Both the position numbers and the translations under genes were made by a program. A stretch of DNA of 22,506 nt from positions 1 to 22,506 of the forward strand of contig JAEDGJ010000021.1 in NCBI GenBank assembly GCA_016297585.1, written 5' to 3'. Each line of letters begins with the position of its first letter. Within the stretch, counting starts at the first letter, position 1. Shown here one piece after another: positions 6,988-14,494 of this stretch. Below the pieces are notes generated by a model. It ran no database searches and had not been told where the DNA came from. It saw only the letters and a program-made list of their open reading frames with translations. This DNA comes from Clostridiaceae bacterium (GTDB lineage: Bacteria > Bacillota > Clostridia > Oscillospirales > QAMX01).

Positions 6988-8013
6988 TCAGTCGCTCACG
7001 ATGCGCCGCGCGCCGACGTAGCGGGTCAGGTAATACGCTTCGTCGAGGCTCGAGATCTTGACATAGTCGCCGGTCGAGGGCGCGTGGATGAAGCTGTTGT
7101 CGCCGACGTAGATGCCGACATGGCCGACGGCATAGCCCGCGCGGGAGAAGAAGACGAGGTCGCCGGGGCGAAGCTCATCCTTCGAGATCGAGGTGCCGTT
7201 CTTGATCTGCGCGGCGGAGGAGCGGTTCAGCGAATAGCCGAAATTCTTGAAGACGTACTGCGTAAAGCCGGAGCAGTCGAAGCCGGTCGACGGGGACGCG
7301 CCGCCGTAGACGTAGCGCGTGCCGATGAAGGTCATCGCGTACTCGACGATCTTCGTGCGCTCCGACGTCGTCGGGGACGCCTCGAGCGCCTGTACGACGT
7401 CCGCGGGGCTGATCGTCTCCTCGATCGTCGCGTAGTTCGACGAATTCGGGAGGTCTTCGGTGATGTTCGGGTCGAGCGCGTCCGGGTCGTTCGCCGTGGA
7501 CGGGCCGTAGACGACGCCGTAGACCTTCAGGTAATCCGCCGATATGTAGCCGACGTACTCCGCGTAGCGGACGTAGTACCAGCCGTCCGTATAGCCGAGG
7601 ATGCGCACCTTCGTGCCGGACAGCAGGCGCGTCACGCGCTCGCCCTCGACGGAGGGCTCCATGCGGATGTTCACCGTCGACGACGCGCTGGACGCGCTGA
7701 CGACGCCGAAGCCGATCTCGACGTAGATGTCCTCGTCAAAGTCGACGTAGTCGACGAAGACGAAGCCGGTCTTGCCGCCGGCGTTGATCTTGTACCAGTT
7801 GCCGAAGCGGCTGAGGATCTCCACGTTGTCGCCGCGCGCGATCTTCGTGACGATGCCGGACTTGACCGACGTCTCCGAGCGCACGTTCAGGATCGATGCG
7901 TCAACCGTTCCCTCGAGCGCAAACGAGCATACGGCAAGCGCCGCCGCCATGACGACCGCCGCCAGCAGCGTCCGCAGTACGCGACGTCCTCCGCGCGAGT
8001 TTGATTCCGTCAT
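6988..8013 (-). CDS. Secreted NlpC/P60 peptidoglycan hydrolase with two SH3b domains
   Basis: This is an exported cell-wall hydrolase, probably a gamma-D-glutamyl-diaminopimelate endopeptidase. The 341-residue protein has a basic N-terminus and one hydrophobic segment (about 13-33), ending in a plausible signal cleavage region near VCSFALEG. Two bacterial SH3 domains follow (about 35-93 and 105-165), a linker (about 166-215), then the NlpC/P60 domain (about 220-340). That domain has the catalytic Cys in FDCSGF (C247) and the His residues in GHVGIY (H298) and FIHAPS (H310). The ATG at 8013 has AAGGAG 10 nt upstream; an upstream extension to 8091 overlaps the preceding gene and lacks support. 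It lies 41 nt downstream of a small conserved hypothetical gene and is probably transcribed with it. Confidence 0.95.
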   Translation of the reverse strand: MTESNSRGGRRVLRTLLAAVVMAAALAVCSFALEGTVDASILNVRSETSVKSGIVTKIARGDNVEILSRFGNWYKINAGGKTGFVFVDYVDFDEDIYVEIGFGVVSASSASSTVNIRMEPSVEGERVTRLLSGTKVRILGYTDGWYYVRYAEYVGYISADYLKVYGVVYGPSTANDPDALDPNITEDLPNSSNYATIEETISPADVVQALEASPTTSERTKIVEYAMTFIGTRYVYGGASPSTGFDCSGFTQYVFKNFGYSLNRSSAAQIKNGTSISKDELRPGDLVFFSRAGYAVGHVGIYVGDNSFIHAPSTGDYVKISSLDEAYYLTRYVGARRIVSD

Positions 8014-8054
8014 TGGTAGTAGTCTCCTTTTTAGGCAAAGGAGCGAACAGGCTT

Positions 8055-8363
8055 TTATCCCTTCTCGGCCGACAGCGCACGCTCCAGCCACACGGCGCCG
8101 ATGTCCAGCGCATCGTACAGGCCGGGCTTCTCGCCGTGCTTGACGATCCTCTCCAGCGGGCTTGCGTCGGCTGCCGTCTTCAGCAGCGAGACCGCGACCC
8201 GCGACGCTACCGTGAAATCCCCCAGCTTTTTCGTTTCCAGGATCCGCAGCATCACGATGTACGGATCCCGCATATCGCCGTAATACAGCTCGCCGCCCTG
8301 CCGCAGAAGCGGACGGCCGCGGTACACCAGATTCTCAGGGGCTTTCTTAGGGGTGATTGCCAT
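8055..8363 (-). CDS. Conserved hypothetical protein, 102 residues
   Basis: I do not recognise a named family. The 102-residue protein has no signal peptide or membrane segment and no metal-binding cysteines (it has none). It is rich in mixed alpha/beta sequence, with segments such as YRGRPLLRQGGELYYGD (15-30) and LYDALDIGAVWLERAL (82-97). It looks like a soluble cytoplasmic protein. The start is well supported: GGAGG lies 7 nt upstream of the ATG at 8363, and a strong promoter lies 104 nt further up. It is the first gene of a unit with the NlpC/P60 hydrolase, so a link to the cell envelope is possible but unproven. The in-frame upstream extension to 8396 has no ribosome binding site. Confidence 0.8.
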   Translation of the reverse strand: MAITPKKAPENLVYRGRPLLRQGGELYYGDMRDPYIVMLRILETKKLGDFTVASRVAVSLLKTAADASPLERIVKHGEKPGLYDALDIGAVWLERALSAEKG

Positions 8364-8439
8364 GTCGTTTCCTCCGTTTTTTCGAAGCGGTCCCAAAAGC
8401 GCCGCCGTTCCGGGCGCTTCCGACAGAAACTCCCGAAAT

Positions 8440-8465
8440 GTTACCGCTTGTTACCACTTCGTAAC
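8440..8465 (-). promoter_or_regulatory. GTTAC/GTAAC repeat cluster just after the promoter (possible operator)
   Basis: Directly downstream of the -10 box the minus strand reads GTTAC, 6 nt, GTAAC (8465-8451), and then GGTAAC again at 8445-8440. The inverted pair plus the third direct copy lie at the expected transcription start, a usual place for a repressor. No regulator is known. Confidence 0.4.
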
Positions 8466-8466
8466 T

Positions 8467-8495
8467 ATTATACCATATGACTTCATTTTTGTAAA
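8467..8495 (-). promoter_or_regulatory. Sigma-A-type promoter for the hypothetical / NlpC-P60 unit
   Basis: On the minus strand TTTACA (8495-8490), a 17-nt spacer, then TATAAT (8472-8467). The -10 box is perfect. About 100 nt of leader follow before the first ATG. Confidence 0.9.
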
Positions 8496-8574
8496 GAGTC
8501 TGACAACTAAAATTTCCCGACAATTTTTGGCACATCTGCCGGGAAAGCGCCTAAAAAAGGACGGGGCGGGGGCT

Positions 8575-9528
8575 TTAGAGGACCTTGATCGCGTACTGAT
8601 CGCAGGCCGCGCCGCAGTAGCCGCAGAGCACGCATTTGGCGTGATCGGGCATCATGCGGCCGTCGATGACGCGCGCCGCGCCGTTGGGACAGCGTTCGAC
8701 GCAGCGGCCGCAGCCGACGCACCATTCCTCGATGTGCAGCCGCCGGTGACGCGCGCGGATGGCGGCCTCCTGCGCGGGCGTGAAGGCGCCCGTCTCGAAG
8801 AAGCGGAGGTTTGCGTCGACCTCCTCCTCGCTCTGCATCCCGAGCGCGACGGACGCGATGCCGGGCAGGCGGGTGATATACTCGAGGCATTCGCGCGGCT
8901 TGCCGTGGAGGTTTCCCCCGCCGAAGGCCTTCATCGCCATGATCCCCAGTCCCGCGGCGGCGGCGCGGGCGATGGCGCGCTCCATCCCGGCGCGGCTGCC
9001 GTCGACGATGCCCCAGCCGTCCACGTTGATGAGCGGGAACACGACGTCGAGACCCATCGCGGCGGCGGCGTCCACCCCCGCGATATAGTGCGTCGAGATG
9101 CCCACCGCGCGCACGATGCCGCGGCTTTTGAGCGTATAGAGCGCGTCGAGCGCCTCCCTATGCCCCTTTACGGTAAAGAGGCTCTCCTGCTCGTGCAGCA
9201 TGAAGATGTCGATGACGTCGCGGTCGAGAAGCCGCCGCGCCTCGTCGACGGCGTCCACGGCCATTTCGCGCGTGTAGGCATACGCCTTCGACGCGACGGT
9301 GACGTCGTCCCGTCCGTACCGCCGGAGGGCGGCGCCCACCTGCGGATAGACGCGGTAGAGCTGCGCGCAGTCGACGAAATTGATGCCGCGCGAGAAGGCG
9401 TAGGCCATGACCTCGGCCGCGCGTTCGACGGAGAAATCCCCCTGCAGCGGCGCCATCGTCAGGCTCCCGAAGCAGATGCGCGGCACCGTCAGCCCCGTGC
9501 GCCCGAGCGGGCCTCTGGCAAGGCTCAT
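8575..9528 (-). CDS. Aldo/keto reductase with C-terminal double [4Fe-4S] ferredoxin domain
   Basis: The 317-residue protein is an NAD(P)H-type aldo/keto reductase barrel. The catalytic set is visible: D53 and Y58 in DCAQLY, K81 in ASKAY, and H112 in MLHEQE. The C-terminus adds a bacterial ferredoxin domain with two clusters of the CxxCxxCxxxC type (C270, C273, C276, C280 and C299, C302, C305, C309). This fused layout is known in Clostridia and suggests electron transfer between an iron-sulfur donor and a carbonyl or enone substrate; the substrate is unknown. The ATG lies 2 nt after the ireB stop, so translation is probably coupled. Longer frames upstream are shadows of ireB. No clear terminator follows. 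Confidence 0.93.
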   Translation of the reverse strand: MSLARGPLGRTGLTVPRICFGSLTMAPLQGDFSVERAAEVMAYAFSRGINFVDCAQLYRVYPQVGAALRRYGRDDVTVASKAYAYTREMAVDAVDEARRLLDRDVIDIFMLHEQESLFTVKGHREALDALYTLKSRGIVRAVGISTHYIAGVDAAAAMGLDVVFPLINVDGWGIVDGSRAGMERAIARAAAAGLGIMAMKAFGGGNLHGKPRECLEYITRLPGIASVALGMQSEEEVDANLRFFETGAFTPAQEAAIRARHRRLHIEEWCVGCGRCVERCPNGAARVIDGRMMPDHAKCVLCGYCGAACDQYAIKVL

Positions 9529-9530
9529 GC

Positions 9531-9779
9531 TTACTTCTCCCGCAGGTAGTTGCGCACGAGCTCCTGCAGAAGCTCGTCCCGGTCGATCATGCGGATGAGC
9601 GCGCGCGCGTTTTTGTGGTTCGTGATATACGTCGGATCCTCGCTGAGCAGGTATCCGACGATCTGATTGACGGGATCGTAGCCCTTTTCGACGAGCGCCC
9701 GGTACACGGTCAGCAAAATATCGCGCATTTCCTGTTCCCGGTCGGCATTCAGCCGAAATTTGATCGTATTGTCGAGCAT
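9531..9779 (-). CDS. ireB: IreB-family regulatory phosphoprotein (UPF0297)
   Basis: IreB is a small cytoplasmic protein described in Enterococcus as a substrate of the PASTA-domain Ser/Thr kinase IreK and a modulator of cephalosporin resistance. Family members are widespread in Bacillota. The 82-residue product is nearly the whole conserved family sequence, with MLDNTIKFRLN at the start, then EKGYDPVNQIVGYLLSEDP (32-50) and ITNHKNAR (53-60). Thr5 is a candidate for the N-terminal phosphorylated threonine. The ATG at 9779 follows a G-rich site (GGGGGAAG) by 7 nt. In many genomes it sits with ruvX, which is absent here; instead it is followed directly by an aldo/keto reductase. A strong promoter lies about 80 nt upstream. 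Confidence 0.93.
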   Translation of the reverse strand: MLDNTIKFRLNADREQEMRDILLTVYRALVEKGYDPVNQIVGYLLSEDPTYITNHKNARALIRMIDRDELLQELVRNYLREK

Positions 9780-9858
9780 CGCGTGTCTTCCCCCGCTTTC
9801 CGTACCGGACTCCGCCGGAAAAACCGTTTGCAAATTGCAAAATTCGTTATACAGACTT

Positions 9859-9887
9859 AGTATAAACTATTTTCCCCCAAATGTAAA
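9859..9887 (-). promoter_or_regulatory. Sigma-A-type promoter for ireB and the aldo/keto reductase
   Basis: On the minus strand TTTACA (9887-9882), a 17-nt spacer, then TATACT (9864-9859), close to consensus. It lies about 80 nt before the ireB start. Confidence 0.88.
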
Positions 9888-9935
9888 GGGGCAAACCGCC
9901 GGTTTTCGCAAAACTTCGGCGAAAAGAACGAAGCT

Positions 9936-10637
9936 TTAATGCGGCGCGGCGGCAATGAAGCCCGCGAGCAGTCCCGCGGTGCAGGAAAGCGCGTCGCCGC
10001 GGCCGAACGGCTCGCCGTCCTGCGCCGGCAGCAGCGCGCCGAACGCGACCCAGAGCATCGCCCCGCCCGCGAACGCGAGCGACAGCGCCAGCGCGCCGTC
10101 TCCGGGAGCGGCGCCGAACGTCCGGGCGATGAGCGCGCCGAGCCCCGTCGGCAGTCCGGAGGCGAGCGTCAGCAAAAACACCGTTCCCGCGCGCTTACCC
10201 GAGAGCCGCAGCGGCAGCGCCACCCCCGCGCCCTCGGGGATGTCGTGCAGGAGGATCGTCAGCGCAAGCTTCCTGCCGAGCGCCGCCGACGCCGCGCAGC
10301 CCGCGCCGATGGCAAGCCCCTCGGGCAGATTGTGCGCGGCGATGCCGGCGGCGGCGCAGAGTGCCGCGGCGGTAAAGCCCCGCCACGCGCGCCGCTCGAA
10401 GACCGCCTGCAGGGAAAGGCAGAACGCCTCCCCGAGCGCGGTGCCCGCGAGCACGCGTCCGAGTCCGCCGCGCGAGAGCGCCTCCGGCATCAGCTCGAAC
10501 GCCGCGACGCCGAGCATCACCCCCGCCGCAAACCGCAGCGCGTACCGCAGCGCCGCCGGACGCAGCAGATACGAGACGAAAAAGCCGAGCAATGCGCCCG
10601 CGGCGCCGACCGCGAACGCAGAAAGCGTCCCCGACAT
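9936..10637 (-). CDS. ZIP-family divalent metal transporter
   Basis: ZIP proteins import zinc, iron or manganese across the cytoplasmic membrane. The 233-residue protein is hydrophobic along most of its length, consistent with eight helices. It carries the family's metal-site motifs in the fourth and fifth helices: HNLPEGLAIG (102-111) and HDIPEG (131-136), with H102, N103, E106, H131 and E135 as ligands. It is therefore of the bacterial ZupT/GufA type. The His-rich loop typical of some members is absent. The start has GGAGG 7 nt upstream. It follows the M16 peptidase gene by 129 nt containing a hairpin; whether the two are co-transcribed is unclear. The metal cannot be told from the sequence. 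Confidence 0.93.
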   Translation of the reverse strand: MSGTLSAFAVGAAGALLGFFVSYLLRPAALRYALRFAAGVMLGVAAFELMPEALSRGGLGRVLAGTALGEAFCLSLQAVFERRAWRGFTAAALCAAAGIAAHNLPEGLAIGAGCAASAALGRKLALTILLHDIPEGAGVALPLRLSGKRAGTVFLLTLASGLPTGLGALIARTFGAAPGDGALALSLAFAGGAMLWVAFGALLPAQDGEPFGRGDALSCTAGLLAGFIAAAPH

Positions 10638-10734
10638 GAAAAGACCTCCCCCGTGCGGAATTTTTCCCTACGGGACAATCTTATGCGTCGGGGACGCCGG
10701 TTCAGACCGTTTTTTTTGCCCTTACTTTGCCGCA

Positions 10735-10764
10735 GGGCCGTCCCACGCAGTCGTGGGACGGCCC
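10735..10764 (-). repeat. Perfect 13-bp hairpin after the M16 peptidase gene
   Basis: GGGCCGTCCCACG and CGTGGGACGGCCC flank a 4-nt loop. No U-tract follows in the minus direction (the next run is A-rich), so it is not a standard terminator. The 12-mer CAGTCGTGGGAC occurs both here (10748-10759) and inside the end of the coding region (10768-10779), so the hairpin looks like a product of local duplication. It may protect the 3' end of the mRNA. Confidence 0.7.
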
Positions 10765-10766
10765 AC

Positions 10767-11984
10767 TCAGTCGTGGGACTTGCCGACGACCGCACGGGAC
10801 AGGCGCGAATAGTCGCAGGTCCGGCGCGCAAAGTCCAGCACGCCCTCGCGCGTGACCGCGTGATAGCGCTCGAGCGTCTCCTCCAGCGGCGGCACGCGTC
10901 CCAGCAGCAGCAGCGACTGCCCCATGCGGTTGGAGCGGCTCATCGTCGATTCGAGCCCCATCAGCAGGTTCGAGCGGATCTGGCCGAGCGTGCGCGCCAT
11001 CTCCTCCTCCGTCGGGCCGTTTTCGAGGAACTCGTCGATCACCTCGCGGATCAAGCTCTCCGCGCGCGCCATGCTCGACGGCGACAGCGCCGTATAGACG
11101 CCGAACAGCCCCGTGTCGGCGTAGGAGCTCTGGTAGGTGTAGATCGAATAGCACAGCCCCGCGTCCTCGCGCACGCGCTGGAAGAGCCGCGAGCTCATGC
11201 CGCCGCCGAGGATGTTCGAAAACACCTGCGCCTCGAACCGGTCGGGCGCGTCGGCGGCGATGCCGGGGAAGCCGAGGCACAGATGGTTCTGCTCGATCTT
11301 CTTGTCGGTAAAGCTCTCGCCCGCGTGATAGGACGCGGCTGCCGCGCGCGGCGCGGGGGAAGCCGGCATCGCCCCGAACAGCGCGCACAGCCGGTCGAGC
11401 ACCGCGTCGTCGAAGCTGCCCGCGAGCGAGACGACGGTGTTTGCCGGCACATAGTGCGCGTCCATATAGCGGTGCAGCGTCTCTCCGGTCATCCCGGCGA
11501 GCGTTTCGCGCGTGCCGATGATCGGGAAGCCGAGCGGGGAGCCGTCGAACGCGACGCCCGCGAGCTTGTCGCCCGCGAGCTCGTCCGGCGTGTCCTCGAC
11601 CATGTCGATCTCCTCGTACACGACGGTACGCTCGAGCGCGAGGTCGCGGTCGCGGAACAGCGAGTGGAAAAACATGTCCCCGAGGACGTCGATCGCGGCG
11701 GGAAGCTGCTCGTCGAGCGTCCGGAAGTAGAACGTCGTGTTCTCCTTCGTCGTAAAGGCGTTGAACTGGCCGCCGAGGTGGTCCATCTGCGCCGCGATGT
11801 CCGACGCGGAGCGCGAGGGCGTGCCCTTGAAGAGCATATGCTCGATGAAATGCGAGATGCCGTTTTCCGCGGCGCTCTCATAGCGGCTGCCGTTGGCGAC
11901 CCAGATGCCCAGCGACGCCGAGCGCACCGCCGGCACCTTCTCGTACGCGATGCGCACGCCGTTTGCGCAGGTAATCAGCTCCAT
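10767..11984 (-). CDS. M16-family zinc metallopeptidase
   Basis: This is a pitrilysin-family peptidase of the processing-protease-like type found beside pnp in many Bacillota (YmxG-like). The 405-residue protein has the inverted zinc motif HFIEH (H45, E48, H49) and the third ligand at E125, in ERTVVYEEIDMVEDTP, exactly 76 residues after H49. The second half is the usual non-catalytic M16 repeat (about 170-350, with the FxFPG-like LCLGFPG). There is no signal peptide, so it probably acts in the cytoplasm; the substrate is unknown. The start has AAGGAGGT 9 nt upstream. It follows pnp by 132 nt, across a terminator. No clear promoter lies in the gap, so it may depend on read-through. Confidence 0.93.
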   Translation of the reverse strand: MELITCANGVRIAYEKVPAVRSASLGIWVANGSRYESAAENGISHFIEHMLFKGTPSRSASDIAAQMDHLGGQFNAFTTKENTTFYFRTLDEQLPAAIDVLGDMFFHSLFRDRDLALERTVVYEEIDMVEDTPDELAGDKLAGVAFDGSPLGFPIIGTRETLAGMTGETLHRYMDAHYVPANTVVSLAGSFDDAVLDRLCALFGAMPASPAPRAAAASYHAGESFTDKKIEQNHLCLGFPGIAADAPDRFEAQVFSNILGGGMSSRLFQRVREDAGLCYSIYTYQSSYADTGLFGVYTALSPSSMARAESLIREVIDEFLENGPTEEEMARTLGQIRSNLLMGLESTMSRSNRMGQSLLLLGRVPPLEETLERYHAVTREGVLDFARRTCDYSRLSRAVVGKSHD

Positions 11985-12058
11985 TTGCCCGGTACCTCCT
12001 TGATGCCGCGGAGTGCGGCGGGATGCTCCCCTCCGCGTTTTTCGCGCGGGGAGAGGGG

Positions 12059-12094
12059 AAAAAACGGGGGACGGGCAAAAGACCGCCCGCCCCC
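12059..12094 (-). terminator. Intrinsic terminator after pnp
   Basis: A GC-rich stem (GGGGGCGGGC at 12094-12085 with GCCCGTCCCCC at 12076-12066, one bulged base) is followed by GTTTTTT. A second, weaker stem (about 12028-12055) lies between it and the M16 gene start. Confidence 0.88.
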
Positions 12095-12116
12095 TGTACA
12101 GTTTTCGTATAAACGC

Positions 12117-14237
12117 TTACCGGATGATCTTTTCCTCGTCGCGGACGTCCTTGCGGGACAGGTTGACGCGGCCCTTCTCGTCGATCTCCATGACCTTGAC
12201 CCAGGTCATGTCGCCGACGTTCAGCACGTCCTCGACCTTCTCGACGCGGCGGTTTTCGAGCTTCGAGATGTGGACAAGGCCCTCCTTGCCCGGCGCCAGC
12301 TCGACGAACGCGCCGATCGGGATGATGCGCGTGACGCGGCCGTAGTAGACGTCGCCCGGCGTCGGATCGTGCGCGATGCCCATGACCCACGCGAGCGCGC
12401 GGCGGCAGGCGTCGATGTCGATCGCGGAGATGAAGACGGAGCCGTCGTCCTCGATGTCGATCTTCGTGCCGGTCTCGGCGGTGATCTTCTGGATGACGGA
12501 GCCGCCCTTGCCGATGACCTCGCGGATCTTTTCGGGGTCGATCTTCGTCGAGAGCATCTTCGGCGCGTACGGCGACAGCTCGGCGCGCGGCTCGGAGATG
12601 CAGGGCAGCATGATCTCGTCGAGGATCTCAAAGCGCGCCTTCTTCGTGCGCTCGAACGCCGACGCGATGATGTCGCGGGTCAGGCCGTCGACCTTGAGGT
12701 CCATCTGGATCGCGGTGATGCCCTTCTTCGTACCGGCGACCTTGAAGTCCATGTCGCCGAAGAAGTCCTCGACGCCCTGGATGTCGGTGAAGGTGCGCCA
12801 CTCGTCGCCCTTCGTGATCAGGCCGCAGGAGATGCCGGCGACGGGCGCCTTGATCGGCACGCCGGCGTCCATCAGCGCGAGCGTCGAGCCGCAGATCGAG
12901 CCCTGCGACGTCGAGCCGTTCGACGACAGCACCTCGGAGACGAGGCGGATGCAGTAGGGGAACTCGTCCTCGGAGGGGATGACGGGATCGAGCGCACGCT
13001 CGCCGAGCGCGCCGTGGCCGATCTCGCGGCGTCCGGGGCCGCGGGAGGGCTTGGCCTCGCCGACGGAGTAGGACGGGAAGTTGTAGTGGTGCATATAGCG
13101 CTTGGTCTCTTCCTCGCCGATGGTGTCGAGCGCCTGGACGTCGGCCATCGTGCCGAGCGTCGCGACGGTGAGCACCTGGGTCTGGCCGCGGGTGAAGAGT
13201 CCCGAGCCGTGGGTGCGCGGCAGCACGCCGACCTCGGCGGCCAGCGGGCGCACCTGATCCATCGCGCGGCCGTCGACGCGCTTGCCCTGCATCAGCCAGT
13301 CGCGCACGACGAACTTCTCGAGCTTATAGAGCGCGTCGCCGAGCAGCGCGTCGGCATCCGGGTATTCCTCGGCGAAGTGTTCCTTCACGTCGGCGGTGAG
13401 GACGGCCAGACGCGCGTCGCGGACGGTCTTGTCGTCGGTGTCCATGCACTCGCGCATCTTCTCGAGCGCGTAGTCGTGCACCTTCGCGGTCAGCTCGTCG
13501 TCATGCGGCGCGAGGCAGATGTTCGTGGTCTTTTCCTTGCCGACGGCGGCGACGATCGTGTCGATGAACTCGATGACGGTGCGGTTCAACTCATGCGCCT
13601 TCATGATGCCCTCGAGGACGATCTCATCCTCGACCTGGTCGGCGCCGGCCTCGATCATCGCGACCTTGTCGCGCGTGGAGGCGACGGTGACATACATCTT
13701 GCTCTCCTTGCGCTGGGCGGCGGTGGGGTTCATCACATACTCGCCGTCGATGAGGCCGACGACGGTGCCGGAGATCGGGCCGTTCCACGGGATGTCGGAG
13801 ATGGAGATCGCGACGGAGGTGCCGATCATCGCGACGACCTCGGGGATGTTGTCGTGGTCGACGCTCATGACGGTGCAGGCGACGGCGACGTCGTTGCGCA
13901 TATCCTTGTTAAAGAGCGGACGCACGGGGCGGTCGATCAGGCGGGAGGCGAGGATGGCCTTCTCGGACGGACGGCCCTCGCGGCGTCCCCAGCTGCCGGG
14001 CACGCGGCCGACGGCGTAGAGGCGCTCCTCGAAGTCGACGGAGAGGGGGAAGAAGTCGATGCCGGCGCGGGGGGTCTGGGACATCGTCGCGGTGACGAGC
14101 AGGACGGTATCGCCGTAGCGGATCAGGCACGAGCCGTTGGCGAGCTGGGCGACCTTGCCGGTCTCGACGGTGAGCGTGCGGCCGCACAGCTCCATGGAGA
14201 AGCTGTGGTAGTTCGGAAACTGCATGTGGGTAATCAT
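12117..14237 (-). CDS. pnp: Polynucleotide phosphorylase
   Basis: PNPase degrades RNA 3' to 5' using phosphate and is a core RNA-decay enzyme, active as a cytoplasmic trimer. The 706-residue protein has the first RNase PH domain (about 10-145, with RLIDRPVRPLF), an alpha-helical linker, the catalytic second RNase PH domain (about 310-540, with SSNGSTSQGS and ALMDAGVPIKAPVAGIS), a KH domain with the GxxG loop IGKGG (about 555-615) and an S1 domain (about 620-695). Length and order are standard. The ATG at 14237 has AAGGAG 8 nt upstream. It lies downstream of rpsO, the conserved arrangement in bacteria, with a 257-nt gap that holds the rpsO terminator and a long leader hairpin. That hairpin may be the site of autoregulation. 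Confidence 0.97.
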   Translation of the reverse strand: MITHMQFPNYHSFSMELCGRTLTVETGKVAQLANGSCLIRYGDTVLLVTATMSQTPRAGIDFFPLSVDFEERLYAVGRVPGSWGRREGRPSEKAILASRLIDRPVRPLFNKDMRNDVAVACTVMSVDHDNIPEVVAMIGTSVAISISDIPWNGPISGTVVGLIDGEYVMNPTAAQRKESKMYVTVASTRDKVAMIEAGADQVEDEIVLEGIMKAHELNRTVIEFIDTIVAAVGKEKTTNICLAPHDDELTAKVHDYALEKMRECMDTDDKTVRDARLAVLTADVKEHFAEEYPDADALLGDALYKLEKFVVRDWLMQGKRVDGRAMDQVRPLAAEVGVLPRTHGSGLFTRGQTQVLTVATLGTMADVQALDTIGEEETKRYMHHYNFPSYSVGEAKPSRGPGRREIGHGALGERALDPVIPSEDEFPYCIRLVSEVLSSNGSTSQGSICGSTLALMDAGVPIKAPVAGISCGLITKGDEWRTFTDIQGVEDFFGDMDFKVAGTKKGITAIQMDLKVDGLTRDIIASAFERTKKARFEILDEIMLPCISEPRAELSPYAPKMLSTKIDPEKIREVIGKGGSVIQKITAETGTKIDIEDDGSVFISAIDIDACRRALAWVMGIAHDPTPGDVYYGRVTRIIPIGAFVELAPGKEGLVHISKLENRRVEKVEDVLNVGDMTWVKVMEIDEKGRVNLSRKDVRDEEKIIR

Positions 14238-14264
14238 AGCTGCTGCTCCTTTTTTTCATGACTC

Positions 14265-14338
14265 GCCGCACGTTTAGCACTTGAAACGGCGTTTATCCGG
14301 GCGATAAAGCGCTCTTTCAAATACTAAACCGATGCGGC
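14265..14338 (-). promoter_or_regulatory. Long hairpin in the pnp leader (possible autoregulatory site)
   Basis: Four nested complementary blocks make a 74-nt stem. On the minus strand GCCGCA, GTTTAG, TTTGAA and TTTATC pair with GATAAA, TTTCAA, CTAAAC and TGCGGC around a 5-nt loop, with small internal loops. It ends about 27 nt before the pnp ATG. In Escherichia coli a leader hairpin cut by RNase III mediates PNPase autoregulation; a similar role here is inference. Confidence 0.65.
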
Positions 14339-14360
14339 GGCTAAAATTTGGCGGCAAAAC

Positions 14361-14376
14361 GGCGGTCTTTCCCGCC
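14361..14376. terminator. Small hairpin with short T runs between rpsO and pnp
   Basis: GGCGG and CCGCC flank a 6-nt loop. The minus strand continues GTTTTGCC and the plus strand TTTTTGGG, so it may act as a weak second terminator after rpsO or simply be a leader stem. Confidence 0.35.
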
Positions 14377-14430
14377 TTTTTGGGGGAAGGGTGCGTTCAC
14401 GCCCGCGCGCCGCGCATTTTCGCCGGCGTG

Positions 14431-14482
14431 AAAAACGAAGGGAAGGAGGCGCCGCGTTCGTTCCGGCGCTCCCGCCCTTCGC
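14431..14482 (-). terminator. Intrinsic terminator after rpsO
   Basis: A long imperfect stem starts GCGAAGGG (14482-14475), closes through GCGCCG/CGGCGC around the loop, returns with CCCTTCG and is followed by TTTTT (14435-14431). It starts 12 nt after the rpsO stop. Confidence 0.88.
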
Positions 14483-14494
14483 AGTTTTCTTGAC

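Noticed and set aside
9898..9922. Hairpin CGCCG-GTTTT/AAAAC-CGGCG after the ZIP gene as a terminator
   Set aside because: The stem is interrupted and no U-tract follows on the minus strand (GTTTGCCCC), so support is too weak.
9939..14261. A 1440-codon open frame on the plus strand, antisense to the ZIP, M16 and pnp genes
   Set aside because: It is a shadow frame. The three minus-strand genes have clear families and start sites, and the antisense product is a low-complexity Arg/Asp/Ala-rich string. In GC-rich genes that avoid TTA, CTA and TCA codons the opposite frame lacks stops.
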